Origin: Tragulus kanchil
Lineage: Eukaryota; Chordata; Mammalia; Artiodactyla; Tragulidae
NCBI GenBank assembly: GCA_022376925.1
Contig: JAIOJX010000026.1
Location: 249,981,330 to 250,045,329 of the forward strand
Length of the DNA stretch: 64,000 nt
Direction of reading: 5' to 3'
Shown here piece after piece: positions 33,811-45,257 of the stretch. Each line of letters begins with the position of its first letter. Position 1 is the first letter of the stretch. The position numbers and the translations under genes were made by a program. Under the pieces are notes generated by a model that ran no database searches, was not told the origin of the DNA, and was given only the letters and a program-made list of their open reading frames with translations.

Positions 33811-35888
33811 ATGTCAGCTGATAACCTTATAGGAGTTTCCTCATGTGTAAAGTGTTCCCTTGCTGCTGCTTAATATTCTCTATCTTTAATTTTTCCCATT
33901 TTATTTACAGTATGTATTGCTGTGGTCTTCTTTGAGTTGACCTTCTGGGACTTTTCTGTGCTTCCTAGATTTGTATGTCCATTTTCTTTCCCAGGTTAGA
34001 GATGTTTTCAGCAATTTCAAGTATGTAGCTGTCCCTTTCTCTTTTCTCCTCCTGTTACCCCTATAATGCAGATGTTGGAATGCTTCATGTTTTCCCAGAT
34101 ATCTCTTAAACTATCCTCATTTCTTTTTATTCTGTTCATTTTCTGCGATGTCCACTTTTCTTGTCTTCTTTCTCATTGACCTGTCTCTCCATATTATCCA
34201 AACCTGTGTTGATTTCTTCTAGAGTATGTTTCAGTGCAGTTCTTTTCTTCATCTGTTTGAGTCACCTTTATATTTTCTAGCTCTTTGTTAAAGGTGTTAG
34301 GCTTTTCACTTTATTCATCTAGAATTCTCCGTAGTTCTTGGAACATCTTCATGATTGTTATCTTGGACCTTTTTCCAAGCCTGTGTTGACTTAGGTCTTC
34401 TGAAATTTTATCTTGTTCCTTTGTTTGGAGCATATTTCTCTGTCACCTTATTTTGCCTAATTTATTGTTTTTACTTCTGTGTATTTCATAGGTGGATTAC
34501 ATTTCCTGACGTTGGAGAAGTGACCTTTTGTAGGAAATGTCCTGTGTGTCCTAACAGTGCACTCCTCTTTGGTCACCAGATCTATGGGCTCTGGGGATCT
34601 GTGGTATCTATAGTGTCCCCTATGTGGGTCTTTCTATTGGGTTGCTTGACCACTTTGAGTGGTCTGTAGGTGTGGTGACCCATGTACCAGTTGATTGCCA
34701 GTCTCTGCCTTGTGTAGAGGCTGCCAGCTGGTGGTGGAAGGACAAGACTGCTGACCCACTGATTGGTAGAGGTTGATTCCAAAGTGGGTGGCTGTGAGGC
34801 CAAGTCTCAAACCTTATATTGGCATTCTAATGGGCAGGTTCTGTTTAGATGTCAGCTGATAACCTTATAGGAGTTTCCTCATGTGTAAAGTGTTCCCTTG
34901 CTGCTGCTTAATATTCTCTATCTTTAATTTTTCCCATTTTATTTACAGTATGTATTGCTGTGGTCTTCTTTGAGTTGACCTTCTGGGACTTTTCTGTGCT
35001 TCCTAGATTTGTATGTCCATTTTCTTTCCCAGGTTAGAGATGTTTTCAGCAATTTCAAGTATGTAGCTGTCCCTTTCTCTTTTCTCCTCCTGTTACCCCT
35101 ATAATGCAGATGTTGGAATGCTTCATGTTTTCCCAGATATCTCTTAAACTATCCTCATTTCTTTTTATTCTGTTCATTTTCTGCGATGTCCACTTTTCTT
35201 GTCTTCTTTCTCATTGACCTGTCTCTCCATATTATCCAAACCTGTGTTGATTTCTTCTAGAGTATGTTTCAGTGCAGTTCTTTTCTTCATCTGTTTGAGT
35301 CACCTTTATATTTTCTAGCTCTTTGTTAAAGGTGTTAGGCTTTTCACTTTATTCATCTAGAATTCTCCGTAGTTCTTGGAACATCTTCATGATTGTTATC
35401 TTGGACCTTTTTCCAAGCCTGTGTTGACTTAGGTCTTCTGAAATTTTATCTTGTTCCTTTGTTTGGAGCATATTTCTCTGTCACCTTATTTTGCCTAATT
35501 TATTGTTTTTACTTCTGTGTATTTCATAGGTGGATTACATTTCCTGACGTTGGAGAAGTGACCTTTTGTAGGAAATGTCCTGTGTGTCCTAACAGTGCAC
35601 TCCTCTTTGGTCACCAGATCTATGGGCTCTGGGGATCTGTGGTATCTATAGTGTCCCCTATGTGGGTCTTTCTATTGGGTTGCTTGACCACTTTGAGTGG
35701 TCTGTAGGTGTGGTGACCCATGTACCAGTTGATTGCCAGTCTCTGCCTTGTGTAGAGGCTGCCAGCTGGTGGTGGAAGGGACAAGACTGCTGACCCACTG
35801 ATTGGTAGAGGTTGATTCCAAAGTGGGTGGCTGTGAGGCCAAGTCTCAAACCTTATATTGGCATTCTAATGGGCAGGTTCTGTTTAGA
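33811..35888 (+). repeat. Direct duplication 11 (33811-34849 and 34849-35888)
   Basis: Offset 1038-1039, the shortest of the ladder; one extra G ('gaaggaca' against 'gaagggaca'). No filler: the copies meet at 'tttaga/atgtcag'. Confidence 0.92.
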
Positions 35889-37931
35889 GTCACAGGTCCA
35901 TCACCATCCCACAGCAGTCATCCATATCAGAAGTTGGCACCAGGCCTTCTGGTTGTCAGGGTCCGGGCACAGGTTCCCAGCTCTAATTCTGGCCTGATGT
36001 TGATTAAGCTGGGTCCTGTTATAGCAGGATATGGGGCATCAGTTGTTCTGGGGCTGATGTCTGTCTATTTGTGATTGGTACTAGGGTCCTGGGCATCATG
36101 GAGCAGTGCCTTCTCACTGGTAGGTGGACTCAGGTCCCAGAGCTAGTGCTGTCCCACTGATAGGCAGAACTGTGTCCTATAGTCTCTTGTCACTAGGCTT
36201 AAGTGTTCTGGAGCTCATCTTTGGGGCTGCTGGTAGTGATAGGCAGATCCACATCCCCGGTTCTCTGGCTGCATGGCCCTGGGTGTCCTGAGCCTAGTAC
36301 TGGTGCACTAGTGTGTGGGGCCCAGCCATGGGCCCTCATGTCTAGGGCAGCTGTGAGCTCAGGGGGTCTTAAGGCAGCAACTTTGCTTGTGAATGGGGCT
36401 GTGTCTCTGCTCAGCTAGTCACTTGTGTTAAGTGTACCAACACCAGTGCTGACTACCTGGTGGCCAGGGTCAGGCTCTGGAACTGATAAGCTAGTGGGAG
36501 GATTCCAGTATAGCAGTTGCCATCACGTGTTTACATAGTAGGTGGAGCTTTCAAAAAATGACTGCAACCATCATCTGTGTCCCCAGGGTGAGCACCATTT
36601 GACCTCTGCCACTCCAGGAGGCTTTCCAAGAACGTCAGGTGGGTCTGATCTAGGCTCCTTTTAAGTTACTATTTCTGTCCTGGGTCCTGGAGCATGTGAG
36701 ATCTTATGTGTGCCCTTTAAGACTAGAATCTTTACTTCCTGCAACCTCTGGGTCTCTCCAAATTAAGGCCCATTGACCTTCAAAGCCAGGTGTTCTGGGA
36801 CTAATCTTACTGGTACAGGGTCTGTCTGTTCTATATTTTGGGTTGCGACATTGGCGACCATGCAGCCACCGGGGGCAGTGGTGGTGGAAGGACAAGACTG
36901 CTGACCCACTGATTGGTAGAGGTTGATTCCAAAGTGGGTGGCTGTGAGGCCAAGTCTCAAACCTTATATTGGCATTCTAATGGGCAGGTTCTGTTTAGAG
37001 TCACAGGTCCATCACCATCCCACAGCAGTCATCCATATCAGAAGTTGGCACCAGGCCTTCTGGTTGTCAGGGTCCGGGCACAGGTTCCCAGCTCTAATTC
37101 TGGCCTGATGTTGATTAAGCTGGGTCCTGTTATAGCAGGATATGGGGCATCAGTTGTTCTGGGGCTGATGTCTGTCTATTTGTGATTGGTACTAGGGTCC
37201 TGGGCATCATGGAGCAGTGCCTTCTCACTGGTAGGTGGACTCAGGTCCCAGAGCTAGTGCTGTCCCACTGATAGGCAGAACTGTGTCCTATAGTCTCTTG
37301 TCACTAGGCTTAAGTGTTCTGGAGCTCATCTTTGGGGCTGCTGGTAGTGATAGGCAGATCCACATCCCCGGTTCTCTGGCTGCATGGCCCTGGGTGTCCT
37401 GAGCCTAGTACTGGTGCACTAGTGTGTGGGGCCCAGCCATGGGCCCTCATGTCTAGGGCAGCTGTGAGCTCAGGGGGTCTTAAGGCAGCAACTTTGCTTG
37501 TGAATGGGGCTGTGTCTCTGCTCAGCTAGTCACTTGTGTTAAGTGTACCAACACCAGTGCTGACTACCTGGTGGCCAGGGTCAGGCTCTGGAACTGATAA
37601 GCTAGTGGGAGGATTCCAGTATAGCAGTTGCCATCACGTGTTTACATAGTAGGTGGAGCTTTCAAAAAATGACTGCAACCATCATCTGTGTCCCCAGGGT
37701 GAGCACCATTTGACCTCTGCCACTCCAGGAGGCTTTCCAAGAACGTCAGGTGGGTCTGATCTAGGCTCCTTTTAAGTTACTATTTCTGTCCTGGGTCCTG
37801 GAGCATGTGAGATCTTATGTGTGCCCTTTAAGACTAGAATCTTTACTTCCTGCAACCCTCTGGGTCTCTCCAAATTAAGGCCCATTGACCTTCAAAGCCA
37901 GGTGTTCTGGGACTAATCTTACTGGTACAGG
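35770..37931 (+). repeat. Direct duplication 12 (35770-36819 and 36882-37931)
   Basis: Offset 1111-1112; one G-run difference near the start and one extra C ('gcaaccctctg'). The 62 bases between (36820-36881) are unlike either flank except for the last 20. Confidence 0.92.
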
Positions 37932-38160
37932 ACACCCAGGATGGGGAACTTGAAGTGGGGCACAGATCAGTCACTTCTTATGGAGATTCTCTGCAGTTTT
38001 ATTTATCCTTCTGTTTGTGGGCCACCCAGCCAGGGGTGTGAGTGTTGACTCTACCACGTCTCCTCCCTTCCTGCCTGTCTGGTTGTGGTCCCTTGTATCT
38101 TTAGCTGTAGAAAATCTTTTCTGCTCGTCTCCCACTTTTCCTCATCAATACTTGCTGTAT

Positions 38161-40258
38161 AGATAGTTGTAATTTTGGTGTGCCCATGCAAGGAGGTGAG
38201 CTCAGAATCATCTTACTCTTGACTATTCTTTGTCCATCATTGCCTTTAAGAAATTGTTTAATGAGAAAATCCTTTAAAATGTATCTATGTATTTATCATT
38301 TCCAGTGACCTTTATTCTATTGTATAATTTAACATTTCTACTAAATGTAATTTCCTTTGACGAGAAGGACTTCCTTTAACACCTTTTTTTTGGTAGCAAG
38401 AGTTGCTGCTGATGAAAACTTTTACCTTTTGTCTGTCTTAAGGTTCTGTTTCAACTTCATTTTGAAAGGACATTTTCACTGGGCATATAATTCTCTATTA
38501 TCATAGTTTTCCTCCTAGCCCTTTGAAAATGTCATCTTTATAACTCCTGGTTCACATAGTTTCTAATGAAAAGTTTGCATCATTATTTGTTCCTCTTTTT
38601 TCCCTCTATTTTTAACATGTTAATACTGATTTTTAGCAATTTGCTTATGCTACAGCTTGCTGTGGTTCTCTTAGTTTATTAAGTTTTCTTTGTTTAGTTG
38701 GTTTCTTACGTTTTGTGGGTTTTCGTTGTTTTGTGAATCTGCATATGTATGGCATTTACCATACTTGGAAACTCTCTGGACATTATTCCTTCAAACTCTC
38801 TGGACATTATTCCTTCAAGTACTTCCTTTCTTTTTAGCTTTCTGTGATTTCTATTACATATATTAGACCTCTTGAGATTATCCCAGAATCTTCACTAACG
38901 TTCACTCTTTATTGTTTCAAGTTTGGTTTTTTTGTTTGTTTTTTTTACTTTCTGGGCTTTGTTTTAGGTAATTTTTATTGCTATGAATTCAAGTCTACTG
39001 GATCTTTGATTTTTTGTGTCTAACCTTCTACTGGTAAAATTTTAATTTCTTCTGTTGTCATTTTCATTTCTATAAGTTCCATTTGGCTCTTTTTATGTCT
39101 TTCATTTCTCACATATTCATATTTTCTTAAGTCTATGAAAATATTAATCATAATTATGATTTTTTAGCATTGTCTTTAAACTCTACTGTAAAATTGTTGA
39201 GGACACAGAAGACGTGGGTTTGATCTGTCATTTTGTTTTATAAGATAGTTGTAATTTTGGTGTGCCCATGCAAGGAGGTGAGCTCAGAATCATCTTACTC
39301 TTGACTATTCTTTGTCCATCATTGCCTTTAAGAAATTGTTTAATGAGAAAATCCTTTAAAATGTATCTATGTATTTATCATTTCCAGTGACCTTTATTCT
39401 ATTGTATAATTTAACATTTCTACTAAATGTAATTTCCTTTGACGAGAAGGACTTCCTTTAACACCTTTTTTTTGGTAGCAAGAGTTGCTGCTGATGAAAA
39501 CTTTTACCTTTTGTCTGTCTTAAGGTTCTGTTTCAACTTCATTTTGAAAGGACATTTTCACTGGGCATATAATTCTCTATTATCATAGTTTTCCTCCTAG
39601 CCCTTTGAAAATGTCATCTTTATAACTCCTGGTTCACATAGTTTCTAATGAAAAGTTTGCATCATTATTTGTTCCTCTTTTTTCCCTCTATTTTTAACAT
39701 GTTAATACTGATTTTTAGCAATTTGCTTATGCTACAGCTTGCTGTGGTTCTCTTAGTTTATTAAGTTTTCTTTGTTTAGTTGGTTTCTTACGTTTTGTGG
39801 GTTTTCGTTGTTTTGTGAATCTGCATATGTATGGCATTTACCATACTTGGAAACTCTCTGGACATTATTCCTTCAAACTCTCTGGACATTATTCCTTCAA
39901 GTACTTCCTTTCTTTTTAGCTTTCTGTGATTTCTATTACATATATTAGACCTCTTGAGATTATCCCAGAATCTTCACTAACGTTCACTCTTTATTGTTTC
40001 AAGTTTGGTTTTTTTGTTTGTTTTTTTTACTTTCTGGGCTTTGTTTTAGGTAATTTTTATTGCTATGAATTCAAGTCTACTGGATCTTTGATTTTTTGTG
40101 TCTAACCTTCTACTGGTAAAATTTTAATTTCTTCTGTTGTCATTTTCATTTCTATAAGTTCCATTTGGCTCTTTTTATGTCTTTCATTTCTCACATATTC
40201 ATATTTTCTTAAGTCTATGAAAATATTAATCATAATTATGATTTTTTTTAGCATTGTT
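38161..40258 (+). repeat. Direct duplication 13 (38161-39173 and 39243-40258)
   Basis: Offset 1082, with T-run differences near the end. Copy 1 decays after 'gcattgt': its tail 39174-39242 includes 26 bases (39200-39225) belonging to the Bov-tA that truly begins 79 bases further on, so intermediate sequence was dropped. Confidence 0.92.
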
Positions 40259-40289
40259 ACACGTTTTAGCATCCTTATCTCATAATTTT
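38231..40289 (-). mobile_element. Older L1 LINE, ORF1 region, antisense
   Basis: 'cactgggcatataattctct', 'ccctttgaaaatgtcatct', 'ggttcacatagtttctaatg', 'tgtggttctcttagtttatt' follow an antisense L1 ORF1 of a different, older L1 type than the one ending at 38230. Copies of parts occur three times because duplications 13 and 14 overlap. Confidence 0.68.
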
Positions 40290-40490
40290 GGGCTTCCTCA
40301 GTGGCTCAGCAGTAAAGAATCTGCCTGCAGTGTAGAGGACACAGAAGACGTGGGTTTGATCCCTTGGTCAGGAAGATCCCCTGAAGGAGGAAATGGCAAC
40401 CCATTCCAATATTATTAGTTGAAAAATCCCATGGACAGAGGAACCTGGTGGGCTACAGTCCAGAGAGTCACAAAGAGACACGCTGAGTAC
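40290..40490 (+). mobile_element. Bov-tA type SINE, sense (duplicate at 41413-41613)
   Basis: 'gggcttcctcagtggctcag', 'gggtttgatcccttggtcag', 'ggtgggctacagtccagaga'. Inserted in the older antisense L1. Confidence 0.88.
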
Positions 40491-42127
40491 ATACAGCACT
40501 CGATATTCCATCATTGGTACCATTTCTGGGTCTATATATATATTGCTTCATCTTTTTTCTTGGTTATGGATTATATTTTCTTTTTCTATGTATAATATAC
40601 TGGACATTGATATAGATTAGACATTGTTCTCTGCTAGACACTGGTAAATTCACATTGTTGAGTGTGGAATTTTGTTACATTTCTTCAGGCAGTTTTGTCT
40701 TGTGATCTGTAGAGTATTTGTTTGTGAATCACATAAACTAGGATAATGATTTTTAGTGTAGGCCCATAAGAACACTTTATTCAAAGATTAATTTGTTCCC
40801 ACCACTACTAAGGTACAGCTAGCCCTTCTGAAGTCTTTATGGAATATTTCATGCACTCAATGAGAATTCTTCACTCTAGCTGTTGTGAACAATATGTATC
40901 ACTGTGTGAGCTTGGGGAATTATTTAGCTTACAGAGACTCTGATTATTTATTTCTTAAAATTTTTAATGTCTAGCCTCATGAGGTTTTACCCTAAACATT
41001 GTATGTTCGGTTGCTCAGTTGTGTCGAACTCTTTGTGAACCCTACGTGTAGTTTTGGGGAACTAACTTTCAATTGTTTGAGATTATCCCAGAATCTTCAC
41101 TAACGTTCACTCTTTATTGTTTCAAGTTTGGTTTTTTTGTTTGTTTTTTTTACTTTCTGGGCTTTGTTTTAGGTAATTTTTATTGCTATGAATTCAAGTC
41201 TACTGGATCTTTGATTTTTTGTGTCTAACCTTCTACTGGTAAAATTTTAATTTCTTCTGTTGTCATTTTCATTTCTATAAGTTCCATTTGGCTCTTTTTA
41301 TGTCTTTCATTTCTCACATATTCATATTTTCTTAAGTCTATGAAAATATTAATCATAATTATGATTTTTTTTAGCATTGTTACACGTTTTAGCATCCTTA
41401 TCTCATAATTTTGGGCTTCCTCAGTGGCTCAGCAGTAAAGAATCTGCCTGCAGTGTAGAGGACACAGAAGACGTGGGTTTGATCCCTTGGTCAGGAAGAT
41501 CCCCTGAAGGAGGAAATGGCAACCCATTCCAATATTATTAGTTGAAAAATCCCATGGACAGAGGAACCTGGTGGGCTACAGTCCAGAGAGTCACAAAGAG
41601 ACACGCTGAGTACATACAGCACTCGATATTCCATCATTGGTACCATTTCTGGGTCTATATATATATTGCTTCATCTTTTTTCTTGGTTATGGATTATATT
41701 TTCTTTTTCTATGTATAATATACTGGACATTGATATAGATTAGACATTGTTCTCTGCTAGACACTGGTAAATTCACATTGTTGAGTGTGGAATTTTGTTA
41801 CATTTCTTCAGGCAGTTTTGTCTTGTGATCTGTAGAGTATTTGTTTGTGAATCACATAAACTAGGATAATGATTTTTAGTGTAGGCCCATAAGAACACTT
41901 TATTCAAAGATTAATTTGTTCCCACCACTACTAAGGTACAGCTAGCCCTTCTGAAGTCTTTATGGAATATTTCATGCACTCAATGAGAATTCTTCACTCT
42001 AGCTGTTGTGAACAATATGTATCACTGTGTGAGCTTGGGGAATTATTTAGCTTACAGAGACTCTGATTATTTATTTCTTAAAATTTTTAATGTCTAGCCT
42101 CATGAGGTTTTACCCTAAACATTGTAT
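40491..42127 (-). mobile_element. Older L1 LINE or unclassified AT-rich repeat
   Basis: Probably continues the antisense L1 5' region ('acattgttctctgctagaca', 'ttgtgatctgtagagtattt', 'ctagctgttgtgaacaatat'). Family assignment by eye is weak. It is largely two copies of the same DNA through duplication 14. Confidence 0.45.
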
Positions 42128-42330
42128 GTTCGGTTGCTCAGTTGTGTCGAACTCTTTGTGAACCCCTGGACGGTAGCCCACCAGGCTCCTCTGTCCATAG
42201 AATTTTCCAGGTAAGAATACTAGAGCAGTTGCCATTTCCTTCTCCAGGGAATCTTCCAGACCCAGGGAGGGAACACATGTCTCTTGCGTTGGCAGGCAGA
42301 TCCTTTACCAACTGTGCCATATGGACCAGC
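42128..42330 (-). mobile_element. Bov-tA type SINE, antisense
   Basis: 'gttgctcagttgtgtcgaac', 'agcccaccaggctcctctgt', reversed head 'ggcaggcagatcctttacca'. Its left 38 bases also occur at 41005-41042 from duplication 14. Confidence 0.88.
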
Positions 42331-42340
42331 TGTGCTACCT

Positions 42341-42512
42341 GGACCGCCTGCTGGTGGGGGAGGTACTAAAGACATGGGTTTAACCCCTGGATCAGGAACC
42401 TTCCCCTCGGGTAGGGAATGGAACCCGGTCTAGTATTATTGCCTGGGAAATTACAGGGACAGAGGAGCCTAGTGAACTATAGTTCATGGGACTGCAAAGA
42501 AGACATGTACAG
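42341..42512 (+). mobile_element. Bov-tA type SINE, sense, degraded
   Basis: 'gggtttaacccctggatcag', 'gcctgggaaattacagggac', 'ggagcctagtgaactatagt'. It lies head to head with the antisense copy at 42128, 10 bases apart. Confidence 0.72.
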
Positions 42513-42859
42513 GTAGTTATACAACCGGAGATTGAAACACACCTCTATAAACATTTTTTATGTTTGTACTCTGAATAATTCCTTCCTCAACTGTTCTGTC
42601 CTGCAAATTCCTGGTTCCTTAGTTTTTCCAGTCTGCTGTCAAAATTGGAAGTATTACAAGAATTTTCTTCTTTTTTTGCTTCTCTAGCTCTACATTATAG
42701 AAATCAGAAGTATATGAGCATGTCTCATTTATTAAGTCTTACTTCATCTGGTTTTCTGCTCTCTACAGAAGAAAGTTGTTGTGATTTTAGGCACTGTTTT
42801 GTGATGCCTGTTGTCTAATGTTGGAAAATTTTCTTAAGTGAACAGTGCAAATAAATAGA
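42513..42859. other. Unclassified sequence
   Basis: No gene or clear transposon between the SINE pair and the BovB that follows. Confidence 0.45.
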
Positions 42860-43061
42860 AGAAAACAATAGAAAAGGAAACACTAGAAATCAGTTTAAAA
42901 AAATTGGAGATGCCAAGGAAACATTTCATGCAGAGATGGGTACCGTAAAGGCCACAAACTGAAAGGACCTAACAGAAGCAGAAGAGATTAAGAAGAGGTA
43001 GCAAGAATGCCCCAAAGAACTATACAAAAAAGATCTCAATGATAAGAATAACCATGTTAGT

Positions 43062-43310
43062 GTGACTACTTACCTAGAGCCAGACATCCTAGAGTGTGAA
43101 GTCGAGTGGGCCTTAGGAAGCATTACTATGAACAGAGCTACTGGAGGTGCCAGAATTCCAGCTGAACTATTTCAGTTCCTAAAAGATTATGCTATTAAAG
43201 TGCTCCACTCAAAATGTCAGCCAATTTTTAAAACTCAGCAATGGCCACACAGAAAAAGGTCAGTTTTCATTCCATTCCTAAAGAAAGGCTATGTCAAAGT
43301 TTGCCTTTGA
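43062..43310 (+). pseudogene. BovB reverse transcriptase N-terminal remnant
   Basis: The open stretch contains 'YLEPDILECEVEWALGSITM' and 'GGARIPAELFQFLKDYAIKV' followed by 'RSVFIPFLKKG', the N-terminal RT blocks of BovB. The rest of the RT is out of frame past the SINE pair, where 'YTDD' stands for the usual YADD near 44380. Not functional. Confidence 0.85.
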
Positions 43311-43538
43311 TTTGTATGGTTCAAACTACTGTACAATTGTGCTCATTTCACATGCTAGCAAGGTAATGCTCAAAATCCGTTAATCAAGGCCTCAGTAGTT
43401 CGCAAACTGAGAACTTCCATAGGTACAAGCTAGAATTAGAAAAGCAGAGGAACCAAAGGTCAAATGGCTGACATTCGTTGGATCATAGAAAGCCTTTGTG
43501 TGGATTACAACAAGCTGGACATTTATTTATTTAGTAAC

Positions 43539-43813
43539 TTTTTTTTTTTTTTTTGGCCACTTCTATTGGTCTTTCATTTGTTTATTTTCATCCATCATTG
43601 TTCTTTGGCCTGTGTGGGCCTCCAATCTCAGTGGCCTCTCTTGCTGCAGAGCACCAGCTCTGGGCGCATCTGCTCTAGAGCTCTGGCTTCAGTAGTTGGA
43701 CACACTGGTCCAGCTGCTCTGTGGCATGTGGGATCTTCCCAGCCCAGGGATCGAACCAGCGCCCCTTGCACTGCAAGGCTGAGTCTTTACCCACTGGACC
43801 ACCAGGGAAGCCC
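43539..43813 (-). mobile_element. CHR-like SINE, antisense, older subtype
   Basis: Poly-T, 'ggccacttctattggtcttt', body, and reversed head 'actggaccaccagggaagcc'. Lacks the G-rich tract. Forms an inverted pair with the SINE at 43841. Confidence 0.88.
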
Positions 43814-43840
43814 TGGAAAACTTTTAGAGAGGTGGAAGAT

Positions 43841-44121
43841 GGGCTTCCCTGGTGGTCCAGTGGGTGGACAGTGCACCTTGCAGTGCAGGGGTCACCGGTT
43901 CAGTCTCTAGCATGGGAAGATCACACATGTGACGAGTGGCTGGACCAGTGTATGCAATTACGAGCCAGCACTCTGGAGCTCATGCTCCCAGAGCCAGTGC
44001 TCTGCAACGGGAGATCCCACTGCAATGGGAGGCCCACACAGGCTGAAGAATTAAGATGGGTGAGAATAAGTAAATAAGTAAACCCATAAAAGAGGCCAAA
44101 AATTGAAAAAAAAAAAAAAAA
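43841..44121 (+). mobile_element. CHR-like SINE, sense, older subtype
   Basis: 'gggcttccctggtggtccag', 'gtcaccggttcagtctctag' (B-box-like), '(aagtaaat)' tail and poly-A, then a short GAA run. Inserted in BovB only 27 bases from the opposing copy. Confidence 0.88.
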
Positions 44122-44955
44122 GAAGAAGAAGAAGAGAGATGGGAAATGCCAGACCACCTTACCACCTGCTGAGAAATCTGTATGCAGGTCAAGAAACTAC
44201 AGTTACAGCCTTACATGGAACAACCAACTGGTTCAGAATTGGGAAAGGAGTACAGCAAGGCTGTGTACAATCACCCTGCTTATTTAACTTCTGTGCAGAG
44301 TACATCATGCGAAATGTCAGGCTGGATTAATCACAAACTGGAGTCAAGAATGCCAGGAGAAACATCAACAACCTCAGATACACAGATGACACCACCCTTG
44401 TGGCAGAGAGCAAAGAGGAACTAAGGAGCCTGTTAAGGTGAAAGAGGAAAGTGAAAAGGCTGCCTTAAAACTCAGCATTCAAAAAACTAAGACCAATGCA
44501 TCTGGTCCTAAAGCTTTATGGCAAATGGGAAAAATTGGAAGCAGTGGCAGATTTTATTTTCACTCCAGATAGTGACTGCAGCCACAAAATTAAAGGACAC
44601 TTGTGCCTTGGAAGGAAAACTGTGTTCTTTGGACAGAAAGAGATCAAACTAGTTAATCCTAAGGGAAATCAACCCTGAATATCAGTGGAAGGTCTGATGC
44701 TGAAGCTGCAGCTCCAATACTTTGGCCACCTGATACAGAAAGTCAACTTATTGGAAAAGACCCTAATGCTGGGAATGATTGAAAGCAGGAGGAGAAGGGG
44801 GCCGACAGAGGATGAGATTGTTGAATGACATCACCAACTCAGCGGACACGATTCTAAGCAAACTTCGGAAGATAGTGAAGGACAGGGAAGCCTGGCATGC
44901 AGCAATCCATTAAGTCCAAAGAGTTGAATACAGCTTTATGACTGAAAAACAGAAA

Positions 44956-44986
44956 GCTTGATGTGTGTGTATATATATATATATAT
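44956..44986. repeat. (TG)n(TA)n microsatellite
   Basis: 'gatgtgtgtgtatatatata' continuing in TA units, at the 3' edge of BovB and before the poly-T of the next SINE. Confidence 0.85.
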
Positions 44987-45257
44987 TTTTTTTTTTAATT
45001 TTGGCTTCTTTTTTTAATTTGTAATTTATCCATTTTCATCCATCTTAATTCTTTGGCCTGTGTGGGCCTCCCATTGCAGTGGCCTCTCCCATTACAGAGC
45101 ACCAGCTCTGGGCACATGTGCTCCAGAGTGCTTGCTCATAATTGGACACACTGGTCCAGACACTGCAGCATGTGGGATCTTCCCAGGCCAGGGATTAGAC
45201 CAGTGCCCCTTGCACTGCAAGGTGGGCTCTTTACCCACTGGACCACTAGGGAAGTCT
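44987..45257 (-). mobile_element. CHR-like SINE, antisense (SINE a of cluster)
   Basis: T-rich start, 'ttttcatccatcttaattct', body with CpG decay, reversed head 'actggaccactagggaagtc'. The variant 'actagggaagtc' and 'gattagaccagtgcc' mark it apart from SINE c. Confidence 0.87.

Larger units (their letters stand above)
33811..38230 (-). mobile_element. L1 LINE ORF1 and 5' UTR, antisense
   Basis: Antisense ORF1 begins with 'atgtcagctgataacctta', and '5'-UTR-type wording follows ('cctgacgttggagaagtgac', 'tgggactaatcttactggta', 'aggaggtgagctcagaatca'). The L1 5' end lies near 38230. Together with 23020-33810 it makes a nearly full-span antisense L1 assembly, inflated by duplications 7-12. GC content is higher in the 5' UTR than around it, as in other L1s. 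Frames of 60-104 codons here are shadows. Confidence 0.78.
39956..42165 (+). repeat. Direct duplication 14 (39956-41042 and 41079-42165)
   Basis: Offset 1123, no mismatch seen. Filler 41043-41078. The true continuation after 'tgtgaaccc' (Bov-tA body) occurs only after copy 2, while copy 1 ends in unrelated bases. Confidence 0.92.
42860..44955 (+). mobile_element. RTE-BovB LINE, RT to 3' region, sense, split by a SINE pair
   Basis: Sense BovB landmarks: 'aaggacctaacagaagcaga', 'gagccagacatcctagagtg', 'agcattactatgaacagagc', then after the SINEs 'gggaaatgccagaccacctt', 'atgcaggtcaagaaactaca' and 'ggccacctgatacagaaagt'. It stops at about 44955 beside a TG/TA repeat. Confidence 0.9.

Noticed and set aside
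38761..38820. Short tandem repeat of 'aaactctctggacattattccttc' resembling a CRISPR-like or minisatellite repeat
   Set aside because: Only two tandem units of about 24 bases, no spacers; a small local duplication within L1-derived DNA (seen again at 39850 through duplication 13).
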